Source: Alphaproteobacteria bacterium
Lineage (GTDB): Bacteria; Pseudomonadota; Alphaproteobacteria; Rhizobiales; Xanthobacteraceae
Direction: 5' to 3'
Length of the DNA: 64,000 nt
NCBI GenBank assembly: GCA_037200445.1
Contig: JBBCGH010000001.1
Coordinates: 5,143,162-5,207,161 of the forward strand
This document shows, piece after piece, positions 45,629-55,799 of the stretch. The position numbers were made by a program, and so were the translations under genes. Every line of letters starts with the position of its first letter. Positions within the stretch are counted from its first letter, which is position 1. The notes beneath the pieces were generated by a model that was not told the DNA's origin, searched no databases, and saw only the letters and a program-made list of their open reading frames with translations.

Positions 45629-46558
45629 TCAAGACCGGTTCGCCGCGACGCGGCCGAGAATCCCGGCCGGGCGGAACACCAGAACAAGAACGAGGATCGA
45701 GAAGATGATAACGTCGGTCCAGCGGACTGCAAGGAACTGGCCGCCCAGCGACTCGATAAGGCCGATCAGGATGCCGCCGAGCACGGCACCGGGGATATTG
45801 CCGATCCCGCCGAGCACTGCTGCGGTGAATGCCCGCAGTCCCGCCGTATAGCCAATGATGAAGCTCGTATAGTTGTAATAGAGGCCGAAGATCAGGCCAG
45901 CGGCACCGGCGAGCGCTGAGCCGAGAAAGAAGGCAATGACCACCACGCGATCGACGTCCACGCCCATCATGCTCGCCGCCTCCTGATCTTGAGCGGTCGC
46001 CTGCATGGCCTTGCCCATCTTGGTGCGGCGCACGAAGAAATTCAGGCCCAGCATGAGGCCGAACGCCACCGCCCACACCAGGACCTCGCGCAGCCGCAGC
46101 ACGGCCTCGCCGATCTCCCAGCGCACCGGAGGCAATGGATTCGCGAAGTTCTTGGAGTCGGCGCCGGCTCCGAGCAGGATGATGTTGAACAGGATGTAAG
46201 ACACGCCGATGGTGGTGATCATCGCGGCCGTGCCCGGCACATTGCGCATCGGACGCAACGCCACACGCTCGATCGCCACTCCGATCAGTCCGGTGATCAG
46301 CATGGTGGCGAAGAGCGCGGCAAGCAGCACGGCGATCAGCGGCAGCCCGTAAAGCGGGTGGCTCTGGCCGACGATCCCCATGGCCTCGAGCACCCACAGC
46401 GCCACGAACGATCCCACCATGAACACGTTGAAATGGGCGAAGTTGATGAGCTCGATGATGCCGTAGACCATGGTGAAGCCGAGCGCGAGCAGCGCGTACA
46501 TGGCGCCAAGGCTCACCCCGTTGATGATCTGCTGCAGCAGGAGGTCCCAGATGGTCAC
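45629..46558 (-). CDS. livH: LIV-type ABC permease LivH (second cluster)
   Basis: Inner-membrane permease of 309 residues, close to E. coli LivH (308). It begins with GTG at 46558 (V/M-TIWDLLLQQIINGVSLG), supported by a GGAGG site 9 bp upstream; longer ATG versions lack homology. FTMVYGIIELINFAH and the final VFRPAGILGR are typical. It lies 4 bp ahead of the livMG fusion and 134 bp behind livK, with a stem-loop in that gap. Confidence 0.91.
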   Translation of the reverse strand: MTIWDLLLQQIINGVSLGAMYALLALGFTMVYGIIELINFAHFNVFMVGSFVALWVLEAMGIVGQSHPLYGLPLIAVLLAALFATMLITGLIGVAIERVALRPMRNVPGTAAMITTIGVSYILFNIILLGAGADSKNFANPLPPVRWEIGEAVLRLREVLVWAVAFGLMLGLNFFVRRTKMGKAMQATAQDQEAASMMGVDVDRVVVIAFFLGSALAGAAGLIFGLYYNYTSFIIGYTAGLRAFTAAVLGGIGNIPGAVLGGILIGLIESLGGQFLAVRWTDVIIFSILVLVLVFRPAGILGRVAANRS

Positions 46559-46618
46559 GTCAAGGCCTCCGGCTTTCGCGAGAAACGATCGGTGTTCCGT
46601 GACACAGCGGTCCGCACC

Positions 46619-46648
46619 TCTCCCCGCAAGCAGTCGCAAGCGGGGAGA
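46619..46648 (-). other. Stem-loop between livK and livH
   Basis: TCTCCCCGC pairs perfectly with GCGGGGAGA around a 12-nt loop. It lies in the 134-bp gap after the binding-protein gene, and no T-run follows. Such elements often protect the upstream binding-protein mRNA and lower expression of the downstream membrane genes; that role is inferred here. Confidence 0.55.
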
Positions 46649-46692
46649 AGTTTAGACTGCCGCGTGGGCGCGCAGTGGAAGTCACGACCAGA

Positions 46693-47946
46693 TCAGGAGC
46701 CGGCCGGCGCGACGCCCTCGTACTTCTGCTGATGGATGATGTCGGTGTCCGGATATTTGGTGTCGTGGCGATACTGGAACACGCTCACCACCTTGGACAA
46801 CATGTCGCCGTGCTCGTCGAACGAGATCTCGCCTTGCAGGGTCTTGAGCTTGGTCGCCTGCATGGCGTCGCGAACGTTCGACCGGTTGACCTCCTTGCCG
46901 CTCTCGGCCACGCGCTTGATCGCGTCGAGCACGATCAAGGCGCCATCATAGGCGGTGATCGAGTAATCATTGGGCGTTACCTTGAAACGCGCCTGATATT
47001 TCTTGATCCACTCCTGGACGTTCGCGTTCTCGAGCATGTGCGGCGAGGCATTGGTGGCGTACCAGCCGTCGGCGGCCGGGAAACCCACGCCCTTCAGGAA
47101 GCTTGCGCCCTGCACGCCGTCGCCGCCCGCCTTCGGTATATTGGGGATGATATCGTAGGCCTGCTTCGCGAGCTTGACGCCGGCCTGGGCGACGCCTCCG
47201 TAGTAGAGCAGGTCGGGCTTCAGCGATTTGATCTTCGTGAGGACCGTCGTGTAGTCGGCTTCCTTGGGATTGAGCTGGTCGCGCCCGAGGATCTTGATGC
47301 CGATCTTCTCGGCCTGCTTCTGGAATGCATCCGCGATGCCCACGCCATAGGCGCCGGAATCGTCGAGCACATAGACCGACTTGATCTTCAGAACCTGGGC
47401 CATGTAGTTGGCCATGTTGGGGCCCTGGAACGCGTCGGTCGTCACCGTGCGGAAGTAGATCGCCTTGCCCTTCGGGCGAAACTGGGCAGCCATTGCCGGG
47501 TTGGTGATGTCGGGATTGGTCGAGCTCGGCGTGATGGTGGCGAGGTCTGCCTCGCTCAGGATCGGGGCCATCGCCTTGCCTTCGCCGCTCATTTGCGGCC
47601 CCACATTGGCCACCACCCGCGGGTCGGCGGCAAGCTTCTTGGTATTGGTGGCGGCCTGCGCGGGATCATACTGGCCGGCGGTGGCGGTGCCGCTGTCGTA
47701 GATCACAGCCTCGATCTTGTAGCCCGCGACGCCGCCGTTAGCGTTCGCTTCCTCGATCGCCAGCAGTGCGCCGTTCTTGATCAGCGTTGCGTCGTCGGCA
47801 TCGGCGCCGGTGAGCGGCAGCGTGATGCCGATCTTGACAGTCTTGTTGGCGGCGGGCGCCGGAGCGGCGCCCAGCATTGCGAGGGCCGCAACGGCGCTGG
47901 CCAGATGCAGCACACCCGACCAAGTCGATCGTTGAGATTGCGTCAT
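46693..47946 (-). CDS. livK: LIV-type substrate-binding protein (second cluster)
   Basis: Exported binding protein of 417 residues. The signal peptide covers about residues 1-33 (VLHLASAVAALAMLGAAPAP), followed by KTVKIGITLPLTGADADD, the first strand of Peripla_BP_6. ATG 47946 (MTQSQRSTW) is chosen; the longer frame starts outside homology. It is first in the second LIV transcript. The divergent acyl-CoA synthetase suggests a carboxylic or aromatic acid ligand, which is inference. Confidence 0.92.
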   Translation of the reverse strand: MTQSQRSTWSGVLHLASAVAALAMLGAAPAPAANKTVKIGITLPLTGADADDATLIKNGALLAIEEANANGGVAGYKIEAVIYDSGTATAGQYDPAQAATNTKKLAADPRVVANVGPQMSGEGKAMAPILSEADLATITPSSTNPDITNPAMAAQFRPKGKAIYFRTVTTDAFQGPNMANYMAQVLKIKSVYVLDDSGAYGVGIADAFQKQAEKIGIKILGRDQLNPKEADYTTVLTKIKSLKPDLLYYGGVAQAGVKLAKQAYDIIPNIPKAGGDGVQGASFLKGVGFPAADGWYATNASPHMLENANVQEWIKKYQARFKVTPNDYSITAYDGALIVLDAIKRVAESGKEVNRSNVRDAMQATKLKTLQGEISFDEHGDMLSKVVSVFQYRHDTKYPDTDIIHQQKYEGVAPAGS

Positions 47947-47980
47947 GTTGAGGTCTCCCGATTGACGCCTTGGGATACAA

Positions 47981-48002
47981 ATCACGGTGATCGAAAGATC
48001 AC
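47981..48002. promoter_or_regulatory. Overlapping GTGAT dyads upstream of livK
   Basis: ATCAC-G-GTGAT (47981-47991) overlaps GTGATC-GAAA-GATCAC (47987-48002), giving three GTGAT half-sites 35-56 bp before the livK start. It may be a regulator site for livK or its divergent neighbour. A T-rich stretch follows on the plus strand, but no plus-strand gene ends here, so it is not a terminator. Confidence 0.4.
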
Positions 48003-48242
48003 AGTTTTTGATTTTAGCCACGTCGCGCCGCCCGTGAACAGGCGAAAATCGCCCACCGGCCCTAAAATGCCCGCCAGCATTGTTCTCGAAGGATCGCGGG
48101 GCGAGACGAGGGTCACGGAGCTGAACGCTCGATGCCGGCTTGGCGGGGAGAAACGAACTTAAGATGCGAGCCGTCGTTCGGCCGCTTTGAGGCTCCCTCC
48201 GGCAACGATACAGTATTCTGGACCGACTCTCGGGGGACGCGC

Positions 48243-49809
48243 GTGGATATCACCCAGGGGCTGCGGCGAGCCGTTCAGGTCAGGCCGAATGGTACGTCAA
48301 CCGTGTTCCGCGATCGGCGCAGGACATGGGGCGAGACTGGAGAGCGCGTGGCGCGGCTCGCCAGCGGGATGATCAACCTTGGCTTGGCCAAAGGCGCGCG
48401 GGCGGCGATCTTGGCGCTCAACAGCGACCGCTATTTCGAATACCTGCTCGCCGTGCCGATGGCCGGAGCCGCCGTCGTCCCGATCAACATCCGCCTCGCT
48501 GCGCCGGAGATTGCGTACATCCTGCAGGATTCGGGCGCCGAGATTCTGTTCATCGACGACCGCTTCGCTCCGGTGCTCGAAGCGCTCAGGGGACAGATGC
48601 CCGGCGTGCGCCACATCATCTATCTCGGGGACGGCCCTCTACCCACCGGCATGTGCGGCTACGAGGACCTGCTTGATGTCCCGCTACTGGCGCAACCGCT
48701 GGCCGGCGATGACGATCTTGCCGGTATCTTCTACACCGGCGGGACGACCGGCAAGGCCAAGGGCGTCATGCTCAGCCATCGCAATCTTGTGGTGAACGCC
48801 GCTAACGTGATCCCGGCTTTCGGCTATGACGCCGACACGGTCTATCTGCATGCCGGTCCGATGTTCCATCTCGCCGACGGCGCCTCGACACTCGCAGTGA
48901 CGATCACGGGCGGCGCCCACGTCTTCGTTCCAGGCTTCGATCCGGCGGACGTGCTCGCGACTGTCCAGCACGAGAAGGTCACGCATGGGCTGCTGGTGCC
49001 AACAATGATCAACGTGCTGGTGAACTTTCCAAAGATCGCCGAGTACGATGTCTCGACGCTCAAACGCGTCGCTTACGGCGCCTCGCCGATGCCGGAGGCA
49101 ATACTGCGCAAGGCGCTGGCGATGCTTCCCGGCGTAAGATTCTGCGCAGGCCTACGGCATGACCGAGGCGGCCCCGCTCGTGACCACGCTCGACCCGCGC
49201 TGCACCGTCCTGGAGGGACCTGACGCAGGGGCGCGTGAAAAGCTGCGGCCAAGCCGGCCATTTGGTCGAAGTGCGTATCGCCCGACGATCAGGATCGCGA
49301 GGCGCCGCGCGGCGCGGTGGGCGAGGTGCAGGTGCGCGGGGGACAATATCATGCTCGGTTACTGGAACAATGCCCGAGCTCACCGCGCAGGGCGTTGCGC
49401 GGCGGCTGGTATCACACGGGCGATGCCGGCTACATGGACGAGGAGGGTTTCGTCTACATCGTCGATCGGCTCAAAGGACATGATCATCACCTGGCGGCGA
49501 GAGACGTCTATTCGGCCGAAGTCGAGAACGCGATCTCGACGCTCGACGGCGTGGCCGAGGTCGCCGTCATCGGCATTCCGGATGAGAAATGGGGCGAGGC
49601 GGTGCACGCCATCGTGGTTCCACTCGCTGGCCGGACAGTGAGCCAGGAACAGGTCGTCGCGCACTGCCACCACGTTGATCGCCGGCTACAAGTGTCCGCG
49701 CAGCGTAACTATCCGCAACGAACCGATGCCGATCTCTGGCGCCGGCAAAATCCTCAAGAGCGCCCTGCGTGCACCCTATTGGGCTGGACGAGAGGCGCAG
49801 GTCAATTGA
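48243..49809 (+). CDS. Acyl-CoA synthetase (AMP-binding), 3' part frameshifted
   Basis: ANL-superfamily ligase that activates a carboxylic acid with ATP and CoA. The first 300 codons are intact, with the P-loop IFYTGGTTGKAKGVMLSHRN and the GPMFHLADGAS segment. From about 49,146 the frame breaks repeatedly. Dropping single extra bases restores AYGMTEAAPL, GDNIMLGYWN, GGWYHTGDAGYMDEEG, the A10-like GAGKILKSALR and a stop at 49807. GTG 48243 is chosen as the start because of the family core (DITQGLRRAV) and a GGGGGA site. It is probably a whole gene in the living cell. It is divergent from livK. Confidence 0.82.
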
Positions 49810-50072
49810 CAGATCCGTCCTTGAGGAAGCACGCCGTGAGAGCCACGTCGGCTTCCGGATACGAAACCGGCCTCTTTCGATTTGAACCCGATCAATGACC
49901 CAGGACCTGAAGGCGGCGCCGCCGAAGTCCGCGGGTCCGGAGAGAAACGCCCGCCAGAGAACCAGAAGCAGTCGCGAGCCGTCGCCCCGCCTTCAGATTG
50001 GGAAACAAAGCCCGCGATTACTGGCCCCTTTCAGGGACCAGAACCGTGGAGAGCATTTCGACTAGTGAAATT

Positions 50073-50149
<77 letters not shown>

Positions 50150-50330
50150 GAAATCGTGCGGCGGGGGTCTCCCACGCGCCGCTTATGTAGCAAGGGCTTC
50201 CGCCCTTGAAAGGGCGCAGGACGGCCCCGCGAACGAAATTATCCGGTTCCCGGACCGCCGCTATGCCTATGCGTCACTTATCGAATAGGCTCCAATGGAC
50301 TGTGACCAGGGCCCGTCATAAAAGCCTCAC

Positions 50331-51216
50331 ATGGCCGAGAAACCCGCCGTGCGTCCGGATGTTGCGGTCGGCGAGGCTCTCGGAGCCGTCGCACGCGACA
50401 CGCTGTCGGAGGCACGCGCGGAGCTCGACGACACCGGGCGCGCTGACGCCGTCTCGGTCCACGATCTGCGCAAGGCGATGAAGCGATGGCGCGCGCTGCT
50501 GCGGATTCTTGAATCCTTCCTCGGCGATGATGCGCGGCGGCTGCGCGCCGAGGCGCGCGATCTCGCGCGGGAGCTCTCCGGCGCGCGCGATGCGCAATCC
50601 GCGATCGAGGCGCTCAACGACCTTGCGGAAGGCGAAGGGAGTTTGTCGCCGCGCACCCTCGCGTCGATCCGCGGCCGCCTCGATGCGATCAGGCTGTCGG
50701 CCGAAGCTGCGACCCTCAACGATGACGTGCGCACCCGCCTGCGAACCGCCTGCGATGCGGCGGAAGCGGCCGTCGCCGCGTGGGATCTGGAGAAGCTGTC
50801 GTTCACGGATCTCGCGCGCGAGCTTAGCCGAACATATGAGCGTCTGCGCGAGAATTCGCCGAAGGACTGGGCCAAGGCCGAGCCGGACACGCTGCACGAT
50901 CTGCGCAGCATCGTCGTGGCGCATCGCTATCAGATGGAGCTGGTCGAGCCGCTGTGGCCGAAGTTCGGCAGGCTCTGGGTCGCGGAGGCGCAGCGGCTGC
51001 GCGACCGGCTGGGCGCGTTCCAGGATCTCTCGGTCTTGAAGGGCTTCACGGTGCCGCACGGGGCACTGGCGCCGTGGCGCTCGCGGCTCACCCCCGCTCA
51101 TTCTGGCGCGCCAGGAGAAACATGCGAAGGCCGCGCAGCGCATGGCAAACCGCCTGCTCGCCGAACGGCCCAAGGCCTTTCGCCGCCGGCTCGAGGCATT
51201 GTGGGCGCGGGGATAG
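50331..51216 (+). CDS. CHAD domain-containing protein (one frameshift)
   Basis: An all-alpha CHAD-domain protein of about 294 residues. The conserved VHDLRKAMKRWRALLRI (first half) and TLHDLRSIVVAHRYQMELV (second half) carry the His/Arg/Lys residues thought to bind polyphosphate. One extra C in CCCCC near 51,090 shifts the frame; removing it restores TPLILARQEKHAKAAQRM and the end LEALWARG with stop at 51214. CHAD proteins bind polyphosphate granules. It is downstream of tRNA-fMet and convergent with the Bug protein gene. Confidence 0.82.
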
Positions 51217-51222
51217 GTCCCC

Positions 51223-52200
51223 CTACTCCGGTGTAATCCCGGCGGGCCTTCACGAGCTCGCCGCGCACCTGCAGCGCAGTCTTGACCACATCAGAGAGCT
51301 CCTCGGGCTTGCCCCGCCACCACGACGAGACCGAGGTTCGCGAGCTTCTCCTTCACGCCCTCGGCGGTCAGCACTTTCGCGTACGCCGGCGTTGAGCTTT
51401 GCGATGATATCGGCGGGCGTGCCGGCCGGCGCGACAGCCCGAATCCATGACGACATCTCGAAGCCAGGCACCGTCTCGCCGATCACCGGCACGTCCGGCA
51501 TCGCCGCATAGCGCGTCTTCTCTACCATGGCGATCATGCGCACCTTGCCGGTGGAAAGATGCGGCACGACCGGCCGAGAGCGACAGGAACGCCATGCCGA
51601 TGTGGCCGCCGAGCAGGTCGTTCACCGCAGCGCCGCCGCCGCGATAGGGCACGTGCTGGATGTCGATGCCCGTCTTCTGGCCGAGCAGCAGACCGGCGAG
51701 GTGATGCGGCGAGCCGGTGCCCGACGTGCCGTAGCTCAGCTTGCCCGGGATTGGCCTTCGCATAGGCGATCACGTCCGCCACCCGACTTGACCGGAAGCT
51801 CGGCGTTCAACCGCAAGGCAGATGATGTTCACGCCCGCATAGGCGACCGGCGCGAAGTCCCTCACGGGATCGAAGCCCGCGTGCCGGTAGAGATGCAACG
51901 TTGCTCGCCATCGTGGCGTCGTGCCGATCATCAGCGTGTAGCCGTCCGCCGCGCGCGCGAACGAACGCCGCGCCGATGTTGCCGCCCGAGCCCGGCCGGT
52001 TGTCGACGATCACCGGCTGGCCCCAGGCCTGATGCAGCCCGTCCGCGATGGTGCGGGCGGCCAGGTCCGACACCGCACCCGGGGTGTAGCCGATCACGAT
52101 GGTGATGGAGCGGGAGGGATAGGTTTGGGCGAGCGCGGGCGCGGGTGAACAGGCAGGCGAGCAGCGCGAGGAGCGAGGTACGGCGCGAATGAAAGAGCAT
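51223..52200 (-). CDS. Bug/TctC-type tripartite tricarboxylate binding protein (several frameshifts)
   Basis: Periplasmic solute-binding protein of the Bug family, about 323 residues once repaired. Fragments in order: signal peptide MLFHSRRTSLLALLACLF; IVIGYTPGAVSDLAART; WGQPVIVDNRPGSGGNIGAA; KLSYGTSGTGSPHHLAG; VPYRGGGAAVNDLLGGH; MPDVPVIGETVPGFEMSSW. Removing one C from the last codons gives VKAAGITPE and a stop at 51225-51223. The membrane partners TctA/TctB are not nearby, as is common for orphan Bug proteins. Confidence 0.75.
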
Positions 52201-52324
52201 GGGTACTCCCGGCTGCGGTGGCATTGAGGAGCACCGCTTGCGGTCGCAAGCTACACCCCGCTGGACATCGCGGCACCAGCCGTGGATGTCGGGAATGTCG
52301 CGCCGCTTCCCCGCGCTCCGTTAT

Positions 52325-52450
52325 CCTCCCCTGGAGGGGGAGGGTCGGCGAGCAGCGAAGCGCGAGCCGGGGGTGGGGTGAATCCTTTGTGCCTCACCCC
52401 ACCCCGACGCTCACTGCGTTCGCGTCGACCATCCCCCTCCAGGGGAGGGT
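52325..52450. repeat. Intergenic inverted repeat pair
   Basis: The left arm (CCTCCCCTGGAGGGGGAGGG ... GGGGTGGGGTG, 52325-52380) recurs inverted at about 52392-52450. Reverse-complementing the right arm gives the same opening 20 bases with one change, and the same GGGGTGGGGTG end, with a divergent middle. Dispersed elements of this kind are frequent between genes in Bradyrhizobium-like genomes (from memory). Confidence 0.7.
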
Positions 52451-53069
52451 GTTCGAGCCTGTGGCTCGCACCTCGCATCTTTCAAAATCTCCGTTTGTCA
52501 TGAGCAAGCTTTCCCCGTTCTCGCGCTCGCTTTCGCGCCCGAGTTTTGGCAATCGAGAGCGCCATCGAAAGCGAGGGCGGCGCGGGACGCCGGGGTCCTG
52601 ACGCAGACAAGTTTTACGAGAGACTCGCAAACGTCTGACTGGACCCCGCGGGCCTGATTGCCTCGCGGCGATCAGGCGGAGCGATGCTTCTCGAAAAGCG
52701 CCGCTCGTTTTGGTAGTCCGCAAGTCCGTCATTTCTCCGACGTCCCGCGCGCGGTGTTTGAAGCCTGCTCTGCACGACCCCCGGTGGCCTTACCCTTTCG
52801 GGCTGCCTCGCTTTCGCGAAGGCGGCCTAACCACCGCCTGCGGGGGCCTCGACAGGCCTGGGCGGTTGGCACCGCCGGTTACGGCACGCCGCCAAGAGCC
52901 CCCAGTGGCGCGCGGCTGGCGCGCCGGGACCGCTCAGCTTCGGCTGTCGCGACGGCGGGGTGTGCGTGTTGCACCCTTCCGCGACCACCGCCCCCGATCC
53001 GCACTCCAAGACGCCTCTAGAAGCGCCCTCGTGGATCGAGGCGCGCGCATTATCGGTGAGGTTTTTCGA

Positions 53070-53105
53070 GCGGGGATTACTTTTTTTCGCGGGAGTTATC
53101 CCCGC
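53070..53105. repeat. Hairpin with internal T-run near the MFS 3' end
   Basis: GCGGGGAT and ATCCCCGC flank a 20-nt loop containing seven Ts. It lies about 25 bp beyond the presumed MFS stop. The T-run is in the loop rather than after the stem, so it is not a classical terminator. Confidence 0.4.
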
Positions 53106-53130
53106 AGGAGAGCCGTTCAGTTCATCAGCG

Positions 53131-54361
53131 CTATACCGGCTTGGACCTTTCAGCCAAGCTTGCGCGACCACCGCAGCGCCAGCGGCCCCAAGCAAAACTC
53201 CCCCGGCAAGCAGCGCGAAAGCCGTGAACCAGCCGCTTGTCGTGTCCGGGCCTCCGCCCCAGTCGAGCGCGACGCCATGCCCCCACCGCGCCGAGAGCGA
53301 GAGCCCGAAGCCGACCGTCGAATGCAGCGCCATCGTCCGCGCCGCGTTGGTTGGGGGCCGCACTTTGACTCATGCCGGATGTCAGCGCGCCGGAGTCCGC
53401 CGGGACGGTGAAGCCATACGCAACGACAAGCAGGAGCACGATCAGCGGCGACAGCGTCGTGCCGAGGGCCGATCGCAAGCGCGACCATCGCGGAAACCAC
53501 CATGATCACGCTGACGGCGCGGTGACGGCCAAAGCGCAGCGCGGCTTCGTTGCCGAGAACGGCCTGGCCGGCAGCGGACAGCACGGTCACGATCACACTC
53601 AGCGCGATGGGGCCGAATTCGGCACGTCACCCGCGTTGCGCGCCGCGAGACGAAGGTCCAGAACGACACCAGCCAGGTGCCGCATGCCGTACAGCTCGAA
53701 GCAGTGCGCGCCGTAGCCGAGAATGTACCGAGCGCGGTGCGGTTGCGCAGGACCGGACGGAAATCGAGCGGATTCCCGGGCGCGTGTTGCGGCCGGAACG
53801 GTGCGAGCATCAGGCAAGCGGCGATCATCAGCAGCGGGCCAAGGCCCGTGATCAGGAACGCCGCGCGCCATCCGGCGTCATCCGCCGCGAGTTGCGCGAC
53901 CAGGAAGGATTAGCCCGACGCCGACCGAGAAGCTCGACGTGTAGAGCGTCACGCTGCGCGACGCGTCGCCCGGCGGGAGCCGGTCGGTCAGCGCCTTGAG
54001 GCCCGGCATGTAGGCGCCGCCAAAAACCGGGCGCCCGCGATGCCCAGAGAAGGATCGCTTGACGCGAGGACCGTCCGCAAACAAGCCGAATGCGATGGTT
54101 GCAAGACCGCTGACCAGCGAGCCGGCGAACAGAATGCGGCGCGCATCGAACCGATCGGTCAGCGCGGTGAGCACCGGCACCGAAAGCATGTAGCCGACCG
54201 CATAGGCGCTCGCCATCAATCCGGCTTGTGTGGCGCTGAGCCTCCAGAGCGGAATGAGGTGCTGGGCCATGATGGCCGGCACCACGACGTGGGGCAGCAG
54301 ATTGCCGATCTGCCCGATACACATCGCGAGAAGGAGAGCCACGCCCCTGCAAATGGATCAT
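53131..54361 (-). CDS. MFS transporter (several frameshifts)
   Basis: Major facilitator superfamily permease of about 400 residues. Removing one G in the GGGG after codon 5 joins MIHLQG to VALLLAMCIGQIGNLLPHVV. Then come the loop 2-3 signature (YAVGYMLSVPVLTALTDRFDARRI), GAYMPGLKALTDRLPPGD, and in other frames AAFLITGLGPLLMIAACLM and GWFTAFALLAGGVLLGAAG. The end (ERSKPV, stop at 53131) is the best guess. It is divergent from arsR across 88 bp, so it may export an arsenical or be controlled by arsenic, but no ArsJ/ArsK-specific feature was recognised. Confidence 0.7.
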
Positions 54362-54384
54362 CGCGACCCGCCGCGTCCCGGAAA

Positions 54385-54401
54385 AATCATTTACGATGAT
54401 T
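54385..54401. promoter_or_regulatory. Inverted repeat between MFS and arsR (candidate ArsR site)
   Basis: AATCAT-TTACG-ATGATT, a perfect 6-bp dyad in the 88-bp divergent gap. ArsR/SmtB repressors bind AT-rich imperfect dyads in such places. A repeated GTTGAAATA element (54402 and 54442) and a TTGACG that could be a -35 for arsR lie beside it. Confidence 0.5.
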
Positions 54402-54449
54402 GTTGAAATAATCCTTGACGCCAGCCCATGATTCTATATTCGTTGAAAT

Positions 54450-54798
54450 ATGGAAACGACGCAAGCACCGCCGCCCTCGCGGCGCTCGCCCAGGAGCACC
54501 GCCTCGCAGTGTTTCGCCTGCTGGTGCAGGCCGGGCCGCAAGGCATGCCGGCGGGCCAGGTGCCGACGCACTCGATCTCGCGCCGAACACGCTCCCTTTC
54601 ATTTCGATCGCCTGCGCGTGGCGGGCCTCGTGACGGTGCGCCGCGAAGGCCGCTCGATGATCTATGCGGCGCGCTTTGAAGCGATGAACGCGCTGCTGGG
54701 TTTCCTGACCGAGAATTGCTGTCAGGGCGCGCCCGAGACATGCGGCCCCCGCGGCCTGTACTCCCGTCAAGCCGAAGCGCGCTAAGGTGACCGCGTGA
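54450..54798 (+). CDS. arsR: ArsR-family arsenic-responsive repressor (frameshifted)
   Basis: Winged-helix repressor of about 115 residues after repair. Pieces: METTQA, then ALAALAQEHRLAVFRLLVQA, then DALDLAPNTLPF with SFHFDRLRVAGLVTVRREGR, and YAARFEAMNALLGFLTENCC. The C-terminal ENCCQGAPETCG is typical of ArsR proteins that bind As(III) through cysteines outside the HTH. The best repaired end is CTPVKPKRAKVTA with stop at 54796-54798. First gene of arsR-arsI-arsC-aqpS. Confidence 0.82.
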
Positions 54799-54811
54799 AA
54801 GGAGCACTCCG

Positions 54812-55278
54812 ATGAAGCGCATGCATGTTCATGTCTCGGTCGCCGATCTCGACGGCGCGTCGCGTTCTACTCCGCGCTATTCGCCGCAAGCCCCGCGGTT
54901 GTGAAGACCGACTACGCGAAGTGGATGCTCGACGATCCGCGCGTCAACTTTGCGATCTCGACCCCGCGGCCGGGAGCCCGGACTCGATCATCTCGGCATT
55001 CAGGTCGAGAACGCGGATGAGCTGCAAGAGGTGTACGGGCGGCTGCGGCAGGCGGGTGGCGCGATCCTGGAGGAAGGACAAACCACCTGCTGCTACGCGA
55101 AGTCGGAGAAGTCGTGGATCGACGATCCGGCGGGCATCGCGTGGGAGACGTTCCACACCACCGGCGAGTCGACCGACTACGGCACCAGCGTGCAGAAAGG
55201 CGCGCAGATCGCGCACGCCAAGGCGTGCTGCGAACCCAAAGCAGCTGCGCGGCGCAAACGGCCTGCTGCGCGACCTGA
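54812..55278 (+). CDS. arsI: ArsI/CadI-like glyoxalase-fold protein, probable C-As lyase (frameshifted)
   Basis: Vicinal oxygen chelate protein of about 150 residues once repaired: MKRMHVHVSVADLDGA, FYSALFAASPAVVKTDYAKW, then GLDHLGIQVENADELQEVYG, and GQTTCCYAKSEKSWIDDPAG. The vicinal Cys pair in TTCCYAKS is where ArsI binds trivalent organoarsenicals. The extra cysteines at the end (KACCEPK and the repaired QTACCAT) are usual for this group. A GGAG site precedes ATG 54812. It would split methyl- or aryl-arsenicals to As(III). A plain CadI role is the alternative. Confidence 0.78.
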
Positions 55279-55281
55279 GCC

Positions 55282-55799
55282 ATGGACCGCCCGTTCAACA
55301 CGCTATTCCTTTGCACGGGCAATTCCGCGCGCTCGATCATCGCCGAGGCGATCCTGAACCAGATCGGCGCGGGAAAATTCAAGGCATACAGCGCCGGTTC
55401 CCAGCCAAAGGGACACGTGAACCCGCATACGCTGCAACTGCTCAGGTCGCTCGGCTACGAGACATCTGAATACTGGTCCAAGTCCTGGAGCGTGTTCGCG
55501 CAGCCGGCCGCTCCGGATCTGGATTTCGTTTTCACGGTCTGCGACAACGCGGCCGGTGAAGCGTGTCCGGTGTGGCCGGGCCAGCCGATGACCGCGCATT
55601 GGGGCGTGTCCGATCCCGCGGAGGCGGCCGGCAGCGATGCCGAGGTCGCACTCGCGTTCAAGGGACGCGTACCGGATGCTGCACCAGCGCATCGCGATCC
55701 TTTACCGCGCTGCCGATCCGCAGCCTCGACGCGCTCAGCCTGCAACGCCGCCTGGATCAGATCGGCCGGCAAGGAGCCGTCGCGAAAGCTCCCGCCTGA
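55282..55799 (+). CDS. arsC: Arsenate reductase, LMW-phosphatase type (frameshifted near 3' end)
   Basis: The N-terminal 130 codons are clean: MDRPFNTLFLCTGNSARSII has the CX5R loop (C-T-G-N-S-A-R) of thioredoxin-type ArsC, and the reductase cysteine pair region follows (FVFTVCDNAAGEACPVWPG). A shift near 55,665 and another near 55,700 break the end; repaired it reads AFKDAYRMLHQRIAI, then LPIRSLDALSLQRRLDQIG and stop at 55797. It reduces arsenate to arsenite for export or for efflux through AqpS. It starts 3 bp after arsI. Confidence 0.86.

Larger units (their letters stand above)
52201..53130. other. Gap without a supported gene (repeats and hairpins)
   Basis: About 930 bp between the Bug gene and the MFS gene. 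I see no reading frame with family resemblance. It holds an inverted pair of GGGGTGGGG-type repeats (52325-52450), then GC-rich sequence with several short open frames in all directions that look like noise, and a hairpin with a T-run near 53,070-53,105. Confidence 0.5.

Noticed and set aside
52502-52600. Short plus-strand frame beginning MSKLSPFSRSL in the gene-poor gap
   Set aside because: Arg/Ser-rich with no ribosome site or homology signal; looks like translated repeat-rich DNA.
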